Shown one piece after another: positions 26,578 to 34,992 of a stretch of DNA of 64,000 nucleotides. Each line of letters opens with the position of its first letter. The first letter of the stretch is position 1. The notes beneath the pieces were generated by a model that was not told the origin of the DNA, made no database searches, and worked only from the letters and a program-made list of their open reading frames with translations. Source of the stretch: Ilyomonas sp965199845 (GTDB lineage: Bacteria > Bacteroidota > Bacteroidia > Chitinophagales > Chitinophagaceae); the NCBI GenBank assembly GCA_965199845.1, contig CBDATZ010000017.1, positions 104,848 through 168,847 on the forward strand, written 5' to 3'. The position numbers and the translations under genes were made by a program.

Positions 26578-27693
26578 CTAATTATTCAGCATCAAAGGCA
26601 TTACCAGCATCAATAAATCTTCGCCTTCTTCCTGCTCAATTGGCTTTACAATACCAGCTTTTGTTGGCGTTGACAATTCAACTTTTACTTCTGTATTATC
26701 AGCTGCATTCAACATTTCAATTAAGAATTTTGCGTTGAAGGCAATCTGTAAATCTTCGCCGTCGTACTGGCAATTCATTCTTTCGTTGCCTTCAAAACTA
26801 AAATCTACATCCTGTGCGGTTAATTGCAATTCGCTTCCGCTAATGGCAAGCGCAACCTGGTTTGTGCTTTTGTTGCTAAACACATTAATACGTCGCAGTG
26901 CGCTCTGAAATTCATTTTTATTTACCACTAATTTGTATGGATTATCAACCGGAATTACCACTTTGTAATCAGGAAAACGTGCATCAATCAACCGACAAAT
27001 CAAACGCGTTGTGCCATTGGTTACAAACAGGTGATTGCTGTTATAGCTGATGGTAATTTCATCATCGTTATCAGGCAATACATTTCTCAATAAGTTTAAT
27101 GGCTTTTTCGGAACAATAAAGCTGTCGTTGTTCGGGCAGCTTACATCGGTTCTTTTATACCGAACCAAACGATGCGCATCGGTAGCTACAAACTGCACAT
27201 AATCTTTGTTCAGTTCAAAATAAACGCCCGTCATTGCTGGTCGCAAATCGTCTGTACTTACGGCAAATAAAGTTTTATTGATAGCTGTAACCAAAGCGCT
27301 GCTGATCATAGTAAAATTGTTGGTATCATCGGCGACCGGTTCTTTAGGAAAATTATCCGGGTTTTCGCCCATCATTTTATACTTGCCGTTGTTGCTTGTA
27401 ATTTCAATACCATAATTTTTATCAATCGAAAAAGTGAGCGGCTGGTCAGGAATATTTTTTAATGAATCGAGAAGAATTTTTGCCGGCACACACACACGAC
27501 CATTCTCGTTGCTTTCTACATCCATCTGCACACGCATTACGGTTTCTAAATCGGTGGCTGTGATGCTGAGCTTTTTATCTGTAATATCAAAAGAAAAATC
27601 TTCGAGTATCGGCAAAACTGTATTGGCGTTAATAACGCCGCTAATCTGCTGCAATTGTTTTAGTAATGAAGAAGCTGAGACTATAAATTTCAT
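26578..27693 (-). CDS. dnaN: DNA polymerase III beta subunit (sliding clamp)
   Basis: A 371-residue clamp protein with the three-domain DnaN pattern: N-terminal LLKQLQQISGVINANTVLPI, central FAVSTDDLRPAMTGVYFELN and ATDAHRLVRYKR, and the C-terminal FNAKFLIEMLNA with VMPLMLN. The ring tethers DNA polymerase III to DNA. The length is normal for Bacteroidota. The gene is monocistronic: it has its own terminator and lacks a dnaA neighbour, which agrees with Bacteroidota gene order. Confidence 0.97.
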   Translation of the reverse strand: MKFIVSASSLLKQLQQISGVINANTVLPILEDFSFDITDKKLSITATDLETVMRVQMDVESNENGRVCVPAKILLDSLKNIPDQPLTFSIDKNYGIEITSNNGKYKMMGENPDNFPKEPVADDTNNFTMISSALVTAINKTLFAVSTDDLRPAMTGVYFELNKDYVQFVATDAHRLVRYKRTDVSCPNNDSFIVPKKPLNLLRNVLPDNDDEITISYNSNHLFVTNGTTRLICRLIDARFPDYKVVIPVDNPYKLVVNKNEFQSALRRINVFSNKSTNQVALAISGSELQLTAQDVDFSFEGNERMNCQYDGEDLQIAFNAKFLIEMLNAADNTEVKVELSTPTKAGIVKPIEQEEGEDLLMLVMPLMLNN

Positions 27694-27999
27694 ATCCCGT
27701 ATAAATTTATTTTCCTTTTAAATTATTGTATCTGTAACCAGACAGGACAACAAACGTACTGTAAAATAACAAGAAACCGATGATGAGTGAATACTGTGTT
27801 AGCAACTTATTTTATCTGGTTGTCGCCTTTATCAGTAAGCCTTTATAAATCAAAGTGAAAGCGGAAATGTCGGACGAGCGACGTTCGTTGCCTGGTTAAA
27901 AATTTCTAAAAATGCGTGGCGAAACAATTATTTACGAAAACTGTCGTATGTTTGTTACGAAGTTATTCGTAAATAAATTTATTATTCAAATCTCAAACT
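27694..27999. other. divergent intergenic region, dnaN / helical-repeat protein
   Basis: 306 bases between divergent genes with no open frame. It contains a short imperfect inverted repeat around 27869-27884 (GAGCGACGTTCGTTGC). Both promoters should lie here; none can be placed with confidence. Confidence 0.4.
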
Positions 28000-28746
28000 A
28001 TGAAACATGTATTCTGGTCAAACACATTCGTTAAAATGGCTGGTTTGTTTGCTGCTTTTATTATTCTTGTTTCCTGGCAGCCAGGCTCCGCTAAAACGTC
28101 AAAAAAAGGAAGTCAAACTACCGAAGTCCGCGACACCACAGCGCCAAAATCAAACGATATTAATCAAATTGACCTTCAACTGAATTTAGATTCTGTAATG
28201 CAGCAGGTAAACATTGCGATGTCTAAAATTGACTATAATAAAATGAATAGTGATATTCAGAAAGCAATGTCGCAGATTGATTATAACAAAATCAACCAGG
28301 ATATAAATACGGCGATGAAAAACATTAACTGGAATGACATGAAAGTGAATGTTTCTCTTGCTTTGGACAGCGCTAAAATGGCGATTGATAAGATTAATTG
28401 GGATGATATGAAAGTCCAGATCAGCAAAGCACAGGCAGAAGCGAAGCAGCAAATCAATACAGCAGACATTCAGAAACAAGTGCAATTAGCTTTGAAAGAC
28501 GCACAGAAAAGTTTACAGGCTGCCAAAGCAGAACTGGCGAATTATAAAGGTTTGATTTCTTCTTTAGAAAAAGACGGATTAATTGATACAAGCAAGCCTT
28601 ATAAAGTGCAATTAAAAGATGGCGATTTATATATCAACGGAGTGAAACAAAGTAAAGCTGTTACCGATAAATACAGTAAGTATTATTCCGGTAAAAAGAA
28701 CTTCTCAATCGGAGATGGCGATGATGATAAGGAAGCTGATTTATGA
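28000..28746 (+). CDS. secreted helical-repeat protein, unknown function
   Basis: A 248-residue protein with an N-terminal signal or anchor segment (residues ~12-31, ending in WQPGSAK). It contains repeated units of about 18-22 residues: MSKIDYNKMNSDIQKA, MSQIDYNKINQDINTA, MKNINWNDMKVNVSLA, IDKINWDDMKVQISKA. A coiled coil (~140-185) follows, then a C-terminal SLEKDGLIDTS...VQLKDGDLYINGVKQS segment found in Chitinophagaceae proteins encoded near sigma/anti-sigma pairs. The first part should be an extended helical rod outside the cytoplasm. Function unknown. Confidence 0.75.
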   Translation: MKHVFWSNTFVKMAGLFAAFIILVSWQPGSAKTSKKGSQTTEVRDTTAPKSNDINQIDLQLNLDSVMQQVNIAMSKIDYNKMNSDIQKAMSQIDYNKINQDINTAMKNINWNDMKVNVSLALDSAKMAIDKINWDDMKVQISKAQAEAKQQINTADIQKQVQLALKDAQKSLQAAKAELANYKGLISSLEKDGLIDTSKPYKVQLKDGDLYINGVKQSKAVTDKYSKYYSGKKNFSIGDGDDDKEADL

Positions 28747-28751
28747 ATGAA

Positions 28752-28832
28752 TTTGAACCACAAAAACACGAAGAAAGAAGAAACATAAGTCTTTGTGAAC
28801 CTTCGTTATCTTATTGTCTTCGTGGTTCAAAA
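28752..28832. repeat. long inverted repeat between convergent genes (CCAC..CACGAAG family)
   Basis: TTTGAACCAC followed by CACGAAG (28752-28773) is mirrored by CTTCGTGGTTCAAA (28818-28831). It lies between the helical-repeat gene and metZ, so it may act as a two-way terminator. A related CCACAAAGGC word occurs at 35304. Confidence 0.55.
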
Positions 28833-28836
28833 TAAG

Positions 28837-30018
28837 TTATGCTTTTTCAAGCGCCTGTTCAATGTCTGCAATAATATCGTCCACATGTTCCAAACCGGTA
28901 GAAATACGAATTAAGCCAGGCGTAATACCAACTGCCAGACGTTCTTCTTCCGTTAATTTAGAATGTGTAGTACTCGCCGGGTGAGAAGCAATGCTGCGCG
29001 AATCGCCAAGATTTGGTGTCATGGATAATAACTCCAGCGAATCTAAAAATTTTCGACCGCTTTTAATACCATCTTTTATTTCAAAACACAAAATGCCGCC
29101 GCCCGCTTTCATTTGTTTTTTGGCAATGTCGTATTGCGGATGAGATGGTAAAAACGGGTATTTTACCCAGCTTATTTTTTGGTTATTCTCCAATGCTTTT
29201 GCTACGGCTAAAGCATTTTTGCAATGGCGCTCTATACGCACATCAAGCGTTTCCAGGCTTTTCGTTAATACCCAGGCATTAAAAGCAGAAAGCGTAGGAC
29301 CTGTATTGCGACAAAACAAATAAATTTCACGAATCAATTCTTGTTTACCTACAATCACGCCACCTAATACGCGTCCTTGTCCGTCAATCCATTTTGTTGC
29401 AGAATGAACCACAAGGTGAGCGCCAAAATTGATTGGCAATTGCAGCAAAGGCGTCGCAAAACAATTATCTACATTCAGAATCAGATTATGTTGTTTTGCA
29501 AAGTTTCCCATCCATTCCAAATCCAATAGTTCAAGCTGCGGGTTGGTAGGTGTTTCTAAGTAAATCATTTTGCTGTTAGGCTTCACCGCTTTTTCCCAGG
29601 CTTCTTTATCATTCGCCGCAACCATTGTGTATTCTATTCCATAACGTGAAAGGTATTTGGTAACAATGGTAAACGTACTGCCAAACACAGAACTGCAACA
29701 TAATAAATGATCGCCCTGCTTTAGTAACGGAAAGATAGAAGCAAATACCGCCGCCATTCCTGATGCTGTAGCAAAGCCGGCTTCTGCGCCTTCTAAAGCC
29801 ACCATTTTATTGGTAAATTCATCTACTGTTGGGTTGTTGTAACGACTATAAATATTCTCGTCGTTCTCTTCCGTAAATGCACCGCGCATGGTATCAGCAT
29901 CATCAAACGTAAAGCTGCTGGTAAGATAAATGGGCGAAGAATGCTCATGTTGTAATGTCTGCTCACCACGAAGGCGAATGGCTTTTGTTTGCGGATGCCA
30001 GTTGTCTTTATTACTCAT
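28837..30018 (-). CDS. metZ: O-succinylhomoserine sulfhydrylase / cystathionine gamma-synthase family enzyme
   Basis: A 393-residue fold-type I PLP enzyme of the Cys/Met metabolism family. The PLP lysine lies in HSATKWIDGQGRVLGG; the PLP-phosphate loop is ASGMAAVFAS; the cofactor Asp is in LNVDNCFATP; the substrate loop is YSRYNNPTVDEF. GQGRVLGG (in place of GHSDVxGG) is typical of the MetZ group, which forms homocysteine from O-succinyl- or O-acetylhomoserine and sulfide. Its stop lies only 5 bases from the end of the inverted repeat. Upstream, 3 bases away, is the OsmC-family gene, so the two are likely co-transcribed. Confidence 0.88.
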   Translation of the reverse strand: MSNKDNWHPQTKAIRLRGEQTLQHEHSSPIYLTSSFTFDDADTMRGAFTEENDENIYSRYNNPTVDEFTNKMVALEGAEAGFATASGMAAVFASIFPLLKQGDHLLCCSSVFGSTFTIVTKYLSRYGIEYTMVAANDKEAWEKAVKPNSKMIYLETPTNPQLELLDLEWMGNFAKQHNLILNVDNCFATPLLQLPINFGAHLVVHSATKWIDGQGRVLGGVIVGKQELIREIYLFCRNTGPTLSAFNAWVLTKSLETLDVRIERHCKNALAVAKALENNQKISWVKYPFLPSHPQYDIAKKQMKAGGGILCFEIKDGIKSGRKFLDSLELLSMTPNLGDSRSIASHPASTTHSKLTEEERLAVGITPGLIRISTGLEHVDDIIADIEQALEKA

Positions 30019-30021
30019 TAG

Positions 30022-30462
30022 TTACACGGTTTCTTTTTCTGGTTTGTTCACAATTACTTTATAGCTGATATTGGCGCCGGCAGCGCGTAATGTAGCGGCT
30101 ACCGAGCAATATTTATTGATTGATAAATCGGCAGCGCGCTGCGCTTTGGTTTCATCAATATTTCCAAAAAGATAAAACTCAACTTCAACAACATGCCAAA
30201 GCGAAGGTTCTACACCGGCTTGCCGTTCGCCGCTTACTTTCATCTTATAATCGGTTACTGTTTGGCGTTGTTTGTTTAAAATACTGATTACATCAATGGC
30301 GCTGCAACCGGCTAATGCTATCAATAGAAGCTGCATCGGTCGCACACCAAAATTCTTTCCGCCGGTTTCGGGGCTTGTATCCATTTGTATTGTGTGATTA
30401 CCGGCGTCGGTAGCAACAAAACCATAATCTAATTGCTCGCGCGAAAGTTCTATCGAAATCAT
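30022..30462 (-). CDS. OsmC/Ohr family protein
   Basis: A 146-residue OsmC-like protein starting at ATG 30462; an upstream ATG at 30486 gives eight extra residues. Family signs are FGVRPMQLLLIALAGCSAID with its Cys, and the second conserved region near SINKYCSVAATLRAAGA, whose Cys would complete the redox pair. Such proteins reduce organic hydroperoxides or act as related thiol enzymes in the cytoplasm. The stop is 3 bases before metZ, suggesting coupling with sulfur amino acid metabolism. Confidence 0.85.
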   Translation of the reverse strand: MISIELSREQLDYGFVATDAGNHTIQMDTSPETGGKNFGVRPMQLLLIALAGCSAIDVISILNKQRQTVTDYKMKVSGERQAGVEPSLWHVVEVEFYLFGNIDETKAQRAADLSINKYCSVAATLRAAGANISYKVIVNKPEKETV

Positions 30463-30559
30463 GCTTTTTAAATTAGTGGAGCGCAAAGCTACTGCATTTG
30501 ATATGTATGTAAAAAGTGATAGCGGCGCGTTTTACTTTTGCGTGGCAAAAAGAATTGTT

Positions 30560-30594
30560 ATGGATTGGTTGTTTCTGTTTATTGCCGGTATTCT
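30560..30594 (+). pseudogene. SMR (SugE/EmrE-like) transporter gene, 5' fragment, interrupted
   Basis: ATG 30560 begins MDWLFLFIAGIL, the first transmembrane helix of a small multidrug resistance transporter. At base 30594 the homology stops and AT-rich foreign sequence begins. The rest of the gene resumes at 34993 in the matching phase: the shared sequence TTGCCGGTATTCT sits at both joins. Confidence 0.8.
30582..30594 (+). repeat. 13-bp direct repeat, left copy
   Basis: TTGCCGGTATTCT, identical to 34993-35005. It lies inside the first helix of the SMR gene. The flanking bases differ at the two sites (A before and A after here; G before and G after at the right copy), so the repeat is exactly 13 bp. 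Confidence 0.9.
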
Positions 30595-30674
30595 ATTTCG
30601 ACTAACCTTAAACTCCAAAGACTAATCAATTTTTAAAGTTGCTTACTAAGACCACTTCCATGAGCATAATTTTA

Positions 30675-30701
30675 TTGACACTTCAGAGACCACTATCTTA
30701 G
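30675..30701 (+). promoter_or_regulatory. candidate Bacteroidota-type promoter of the inserted operon
   Basis: TTG at 30675-30677 and TATCTTAG at 30694-30701 resemble the -33 TTG / -7 TAnnTTTG elements of Bacteroidota sigma factor promoters. The spacing (16 bases) is shorter than usual. The operon's first ATG is at 30724. Confidence 0.3.
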
Positions 30702-30723
30702 CAAATAATAATTAAAAGAAAAT

Positions 30724-31725
30724 ATGAGCAGGACTTCGAAACTTTTTGTTGGATTTATAATAGTTATCATTGTAGCTATATTGATTTACTACTTAAGAAA
30801 CAAAAAATCTTCAACAACTGAAAATCCGACTGTAAAAATTGGAATGGTAACGTTTCCGGGTTATGCTCCATTCTATTTGGCTAAAGAAAAAAATTTTTTT
30901 AAAAATCTTAATGTAGAACTTATAAGAATTGAGTCAATAGGAGATTTGAGAGCTGCAATGGCAAGTGGTAAGATTGACATGTACTTAGCTACTCCAGATA
31001 TATATGAAGCAACAGAACAACAAAAGCCAATAGGAATAGGATTCTTAGCTGTTGACGAATCACATGGAGCAGACGGAGTTGCAGCTTCGGAGGCAATCAA
31101 AAATATTACTGATTTAAAGGGCAAGAAAGTTGGTGCAGAACCAGGATTTCCTCCATATTTTATTTTACAGTATATGCTCCATAAAGAAAATCTTACATTA
31201 AAAGATTTAGATTTTAAAGACATAGCTTCACAGGATGCAGGAAACGCCTTTGTAGCTAAACAACTTGATGCTGTAGGAACATATGAACCTTATCTTTCAA
31301 AAAGTATAAGCTTAAGAGCTAATTCGCATATTTTAGTTTCAAGTGCTAATCTACCGGGTTTAATAGTTGATTTGCTCTATGCAAATGCAAAATTAGTTAA
31401 TGAAAAGCCTGAAATTCTGAAAAGAGTTGCTGATGGATGGTTTGAAGCCGTTTCGTATTATGAAGCAAATAAAAATGAATCTATGGCTGTTATGAGCAAA
31501 GCTTTTGGGGTTAGTACACAAGAATTAACTGACATTAAATCAGGCGTATCCTGGCTCAATGAAAATGAAAACAAACAATTGTTTAATAAAAATAATGAAA
31601 GCAATATTTTTAAAACATTTGATTTAGTTGGAGCAATTCTTAAGAGTAACAATCCAAGCACTATATCTGTTTTCGCACAAGAAAAACTAACTGATAAAAT
31701 AATCAACCAGTACACAGATAAATGA
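30724..31725 (+). CDS. NitT/TauT-type ABC transporter substrate-binding protein, membrane-anchored
   Basis: A 333-residue NMT1/SsuA-like binding protein: VKIGMVTFPGYAPFYLAKEK, then LRAAMASGKIDMYLATPD and DLKGKKVGAEPGFPPYFIL are the usual ligand-pocket and hinge blocks. Relatives bind nitrate, sulfonates, taurine, aromatic acids or thiamine precursors; the ligand cannot be inferred. The N-terminus has a 20-residue hydrophobic segment (KLFVGFIIVIIVAILIYYL) with no lipobox Cys and no clear cleavage site. It may therefore stay anchored by a helix, unlike most Bacteroidota binding lipoproteins. It overlaps the permease gene by 4 bases. Confidence 0.85.
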   Translation: MSRTSKLFVGFIIVIIVAILIYYLRNKKSSTTENPTVKIGMVTFPGYAPFYLAKEKNFFKNLNVELIRIESIGDLRAAMASGKIDMYLATPDIYEATEQQKPIGIGFLAVDESHGADGVAASEAIKNITDLKGKKVGAEPGFPPYFILQYMLHKENLTLKDLDFKDIASQDAGNAFVAKQLDAVGTYEPYLSKSISLRANSHILVSSANLPGLIVDLLYANAKLVNEKPEILKRVADGWFEAVSYYEANKNESMAVMSKAFGVSTQELTDIKSGVSWLNENENKQLFNKNNESNIFKTFDLVGAILKSNNPSTISVFAQEKLTDKIINQYTDK

Positions 31726-32486
31726 AAAGAGTAAACTACTATTTTTTATGTACATTATTAATTCTAATTGTATTATGGTTTTTTCTAAAACAAAATAATA
31801 TAATCAATGATTTGTTTTTACCTTCTCCTAAACAATTACTTTATGCATTCTTCTTTCTTTTTAAGGAACAAGATTTTTTACAAGATATTATTGCTTCAGT
31901 CTATAGGGTTTTTTCAGCCTTTGCGCTTTCAGCAGTTATAGCCATTCCTTTAGCTATTTTAATTTGTAGCTTTAAGAGTATTAGAAAAACTCTATCTCCT
32001 TATATAGATTTTATACGATACCTACCGGTTCCTGCTCTTATTCCATTGACAATCCTTTTTTTTGGAATTGATGAAGCCGCAAAAATTGTTTTGCTGTTTA
32101 TAGGAACGTTTTTTCAACTAATACTATTAATAATAGATGATATTCAAGACTTGCCAGAAGAATACAACGACTTAATGTATTCATTGAAATTTACTAAACT
32201 TCAAAAAATGAAATTTACTTTCATGAGTGTTTTGCCACAAATTTATGATAACTCGCGTGTCACCATTGGCTGGTGTTGGACATATGTAATTATCGCAGAA
32301 CTTGTAGCATCAGAAAATGGAATAGGGCACATGATTAAGGAAGCGCAAAGATTTTCAAATACGCCAAATGTTTACGCAGGAATTTTTACGATGGGTATAA
32401 TTGGTTTTTTTACAGACTGGACATTTAAAAGATTTTATCCCATACTTTTCAGATATAAAACAAAAGTACAAATTACAATTCAGTGA
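31722..32486 (+). CDS. ABC transporter permease (NitT/TauT class)
   Basis: A 254-residue permease with about six transmembrane segments (first at residues ~7-22). The EAA loop region appears as LMYSLKFTKLQKMKFTFMSVLP followed by a conserved Gly-Trp segment (TIGWCWTYVIIAELVASENG), characteristic of SsuC/TauC permeases. YIDFIRYLPVPALIPLTILFFG is the typical membrane block of this class. It overlaps both neighbours by 4 bases (ATGA-type joins), so the transporter is translationally coupled. Confidence 0.9.
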   Translation: MKRVNYYFLCTLLILIVLWFFLKQNNIINDLFLPSPKQLLYAFFFLFKEQDFLQDIIASVYRVFSAFALSAVIAIPLAILICSFKSIRKTLSPYIDFIRYLPVPALIPLTILFFGIDEAAKIVLLFIGTFFQLILLIIDDIQDLPEEYNDLMYSLKFTKLQKMKFTFMSVLPQIYDNSRVTIGWCWTYVIIAELVASENGIGHMIKEAQRFSNTPNVYAGIFTMGIIGFFTDWTFKRFYPILFRYKTKVQITIQ

Positions 32487-33226
32487 TAGAAGTAAGCGGC
32501 TTAAATAAAAGCTTTGGCAATCTTAAAGTATTGCAGCATCTTGACTTAAAAATTGAAAGGGGCGAAGTCGTTTCAATTATTGGTCCGAGTGGTTGTGGTA
32601 AAACAACGCTATTACGTTGCGTCACAGGTTTAGATAAAATATTCAGCGGTCAAATAAAGATTGAAGGTTTATTAAATTTTGATTACCTTAAAAATAATAG
32701 AATAGCTGTTGTTCTTCAAAAATTTTCGAATTTCTCATGGTTGACAGTCAAAGAAAATATAATGACAGCCTTTATACATGAAAATTACAAACCTAAAAGT
32801 GAACAAGAACTAATAAGCCTAAATCTGATTTCAGAATTACATTTAGAAAATTTTTCCAATAGCTATATAAGTCAATTATCAGGCGGTATGCAACAAAGGG
32901 TTGCAGTTGCAAGAGCGATAGCACAAAACTCAGATATAATAGCATTAGATGAACCGTTTGGTGCATTAGATATAATCAATCGAAACAAACTCCAAATTCT
33001 TTTTAAAGAACTAAATACAAAATTTAATAAAACTGTTCTTTTTGTAACACATGATATTGAAGAGGCAATATTTATGTCTGACAGAGTATGCCTATTATCT
33101 AAAGCTCCAAGTTGTGTAAAAAAAGAATATTTTACATCATTTAAAAAGAATTTAAATATAGATGCCAAGTACAATCCATCATTTGTTGAACTCAGAAAAG
33201 AAATCGAGTTTGAGTTAAGTGAATAA
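32483..33226 (+). CDS. ABC transporter ATP-binding protein (NitT/TauT class)
   Basis: A 247-residue ATPase starting at GTG 32483. Walker A is GPSGCGKTT (residues 34-42), the Q-loop is near VVLQKFSNF, the signature is LSGGMQQR (132-139), Walker B is IIALDEPFGALD (from 152), and the H-loop is VTHDIEEA. All catalytic parts are intact. It powers uptake with the preceding permease and binding protein. The SsuB/TauB relationship is clear, but substrate specificity is not visible in an ATPase. Confidence 0.93.
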   Translation: MIEVSGLNKSFGNLKVLQHLDLKIERGEVVSIIGPSGCGKTTLLRCVTGLDKIFSGQIKIEGLLNFDYLKNNRIAVVLQKFSNFSWLTVKENIMTAFIHENYKPKSEQELISLNLISELHLENFSNSYISQLSGGMQQRVAVARAIAQNSDIIALDEPFGALDIINRNKLQILFKELNTKFNKTVLFVTHDIEEAIFMSDRVCLLSKAPSCVKKEYFTSFKKNLNIDAKYNPSFVELRKEIEFELSE

Positions 33227-33229
33227 AAT

Positions 33230-34015
33230 ATGAAAAAGCTATATGAAGCATATAAGAGATTAGACACATATAATGTTGCTACTTTTTTAGTATTGATAAT
33301 AGCATACTTATTAAGCTTTTTGTTTAGTGCATTAGGTTATACACCAGCTCATTATTATACCTTCATTGCGCATTTGTTTGAGGCGATTATAATCGTGTTG
33401 GCTTTTTATGCAATTAACACTTTCATAATAAATAGATTAAAAGATGAACAAATAGAAAATGTAATTGAACGTTATCAAACCGAATTTGCTAAAAAAGAAG
33501 ATTGGTTTTACAGCATGAAACGATTACAGGATTTCGAAAAATATAATGAAGGATTTAATGAAGTTTGGGTTGTTTCAAATAATCTTCAGTACGATATTGA
33601 TGACGACCTGTTTAAGGAAATCGTTAGAAAAAATCTGAACAAAAATATTACATATAAATACATTTACCCTGATGAAAAAAGATCATTAGAAGCTGCTGCA
33701 GTCATAATTGCAGAATATGAAGATTGTATAGTTAAACCTCTAATGCACCCAATTAAGCAAGATTTTTTTGATTATCCATGTGATATAATCATTTTTAATC
33801 CCAATCATAAAAAGGGACAAAAACTAAATATTTTCATGGAATTAAAAATTAATAAAGATGTTGCAAACCGAGCTTGGGTTAGAATAGATAATTCTTTAGC
33901 AGGAGTAATTAAAAGTAGCATTCAAAAAGATATTAAAGAATACGATGCTGAATTAATTAATGCAGAAATAAAGGAAATAAAAAAAATACTAAAACAAGAT
34001 AGAGATAAATCCTAA
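33230..34015 (+). CDS. two-helix membrane protein with cytoplasmic domain, unknown
   Basis: A 261-residue protein. Two hydrophobic helices occupy about residues 18-36 and 44-66 (ATFLVLIIAYLLSFLF; LFEAIIIVLAFYAINTFII), followed by a soluble, mostly cytoplasmic domain with a coiled-coil-like stretch. The soluble part has EVWVVSNNLQYDIDDDLFKEIV followed by YKYIYPDEKRS; I have a loose recollection of similar segments in membrane-tethered sensor-like proteins but cannot name a family. It lies 3 bases after the ATPase gene and 4 bases before the oxidase-like gene, so it belongs to the same operon. A regulatory or scaffolding role is speculation. Confidence 0.6.
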   Translation: MKKLYEAYKRLDTYNVATFLVLIIAYLLSFLFSALGYTPAHYYTFIAHLFEAIIIVLAFYAINTFIINRLKDEQIENVIERYQTEFAKKEDWFYSMKRLQDFEKYNEGFNEVWVVSNNLQYDIDDDLFKEIVRKNLNKNITYKYIYPDEKRSLEAAAVIIAEYEDCIVKPLMHPIKQDFFDYPCDIIIFNPNHKKGQKLNIFMELKINKDVANRAWVRIDNSLAGVIKSSIQKDIKEYDAELINAEIKEIKKILKQDRDKS

Positions 34016-34019
34016 TGTA

Positions 34020-34754
34020 ATGTTTAATAGCGTAATTAAAGATTTAAATCAGGCAATGCTTAATGAATATCATTGTGTGAATTATACCAATAATCCTGTA
34101 ATGAAAAAAGAAGAGATTATAGATAGCACTTGCTTAACTTCTTTAATATTTCAATATAGTTTACTCCCAAAAAATATAATTTCTTTTTTTATTACGGCAT
34201 TGTACAATCTAAACTTTCATGGTTGGAAAGATATATCGAAGGAACTTACTCGTAATTTAAATGAAGAACTTGGACAGCCTTTGGAAAACGATGATAACGA
34301 GGAGCATGAAAAATTTCTTTACAAGCCTCATTATGTTATTTTAAGAGAAGGTATCATAAACGGGCTTAATAAAGACATTAAACAAGCAACACCAAAAGAA
34401 GCGACCAATAACTTCCTATATAGTATTAAACACTTGTTAGACAATGATAACCCTTCTATTGTTGGCGGTGCTGTTTATGCTTTAGAAAGTTCAGCTATTC
34501 CAGAATTACAAATTATTTATTGCTTGACGACAAAGCTGTTTAAATTAAATGATAGACAGATGCCTGATGCACTAAAAGAGTTCTTTTTATTTCATATAGA
34601 TGAAATAGAGATTGGGCATAGGGATAGACTTGCAGACACATGTTCCAAATATGTTCATTCAACCAATGATATAAAATCTTTTGAAATAGGTTTTAGGGAG
34701 GTTTTAATGATGATGGACACTTGGTGGACAGAACTCTCTAAAGACATAAGATAA
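34020..34754 (+). CDS. heme-oxygenase-like diiron oxidase (HDO) family protein
   Basis: A 244-residue all-helical protein resembling iron-containing redox proteins of the heme-oxygenase fold (DUF3865/HDO type, as in UndA or BesC). Candidate iron ligands in order: Glu82/Glu83 in LNEELGQ, His96 in EEHEKF, Glu156 (and Glu162) in ALESSAIPELQ, His192 and His200 in FHIDEIEIGH. Spacing and helix order fit the fold. Characterised relatives cleave or desaturate amino acids and fatty acids using O2. It is the last gene of the inserted operon, next to an importer, which suggests it oxidises the imported compound. Substrate and exact subfamily are not determinable. Confidence 0.65.
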   Translation: MFNSVIKDLNQAMLNEYHCVNYTNNPVMKKEEIIDSTCLTSLIFQYSLLPKNIISFFITALYNLNFHGWKDISKELTRNLNEELGQPLENDDNEEHEKFLYKPHYVILREGIINGLNKDIKQATPKEATNNFLYSIKHLLDNDNPSIVGGAVYALESSAIPELQIIYCLTTKLFKLNDRQMPDALKEFFLFHIDEIEIGHRDRLADTCSKYVHSTNDIKSFEIGFREVLMMMDTWWTELSKDIR

Positions 34755-34992
34755 AAATGTTCTTCCATTATTTATCTTGTTTAATGTGACAAGGGTGAAC
34801 GCCCAACAAAAGTATTTATGCAAGCAGGGCTGGACATACCGCACTTCGGCAGCAGGTTCGCCATTCAGCTTTTGCTCCGGCTGATATAGTGCTATTTTAC
34901 TTTTATTCATAACTTCAACTATTATTTTTTAAATCAGCATCAGTTCAGGCTGATACGGCACTGGATTCCCTACCTGCATAAATATCGAGCCG

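Larger units (their letters stand above)
30595..34992 (+). mobile_element. 4.4-kb insertion carrying a five-gene operon, no transposase
   Basis: 4398 bases inserted in the SMR gene and bounded by a 13-bp direct repeat. Composition is clearly lower in G+C than the surroundings: a hand count of 32701-32760 gives 17/60 G+C against 26/60 at 29701-29760. It encodes only transport and enzyme-like genes in one direction. I found no transposase, integrase or clear terminal inverted repeat. The repeat could be a transposon target duplication or the common core of a site-specific recombination event with the recombinase supplied elsewhere. Confidence 0.75.

Noticed and set aside
34800..34910. A GCCCAAC box and adjacent G+C-rich segment that might be an integron attC site
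   Set aside because: Only one half-box is visible; no matching GTTRRRY partner within about 130 bases and no integrase, so an attC site cannot be supported.
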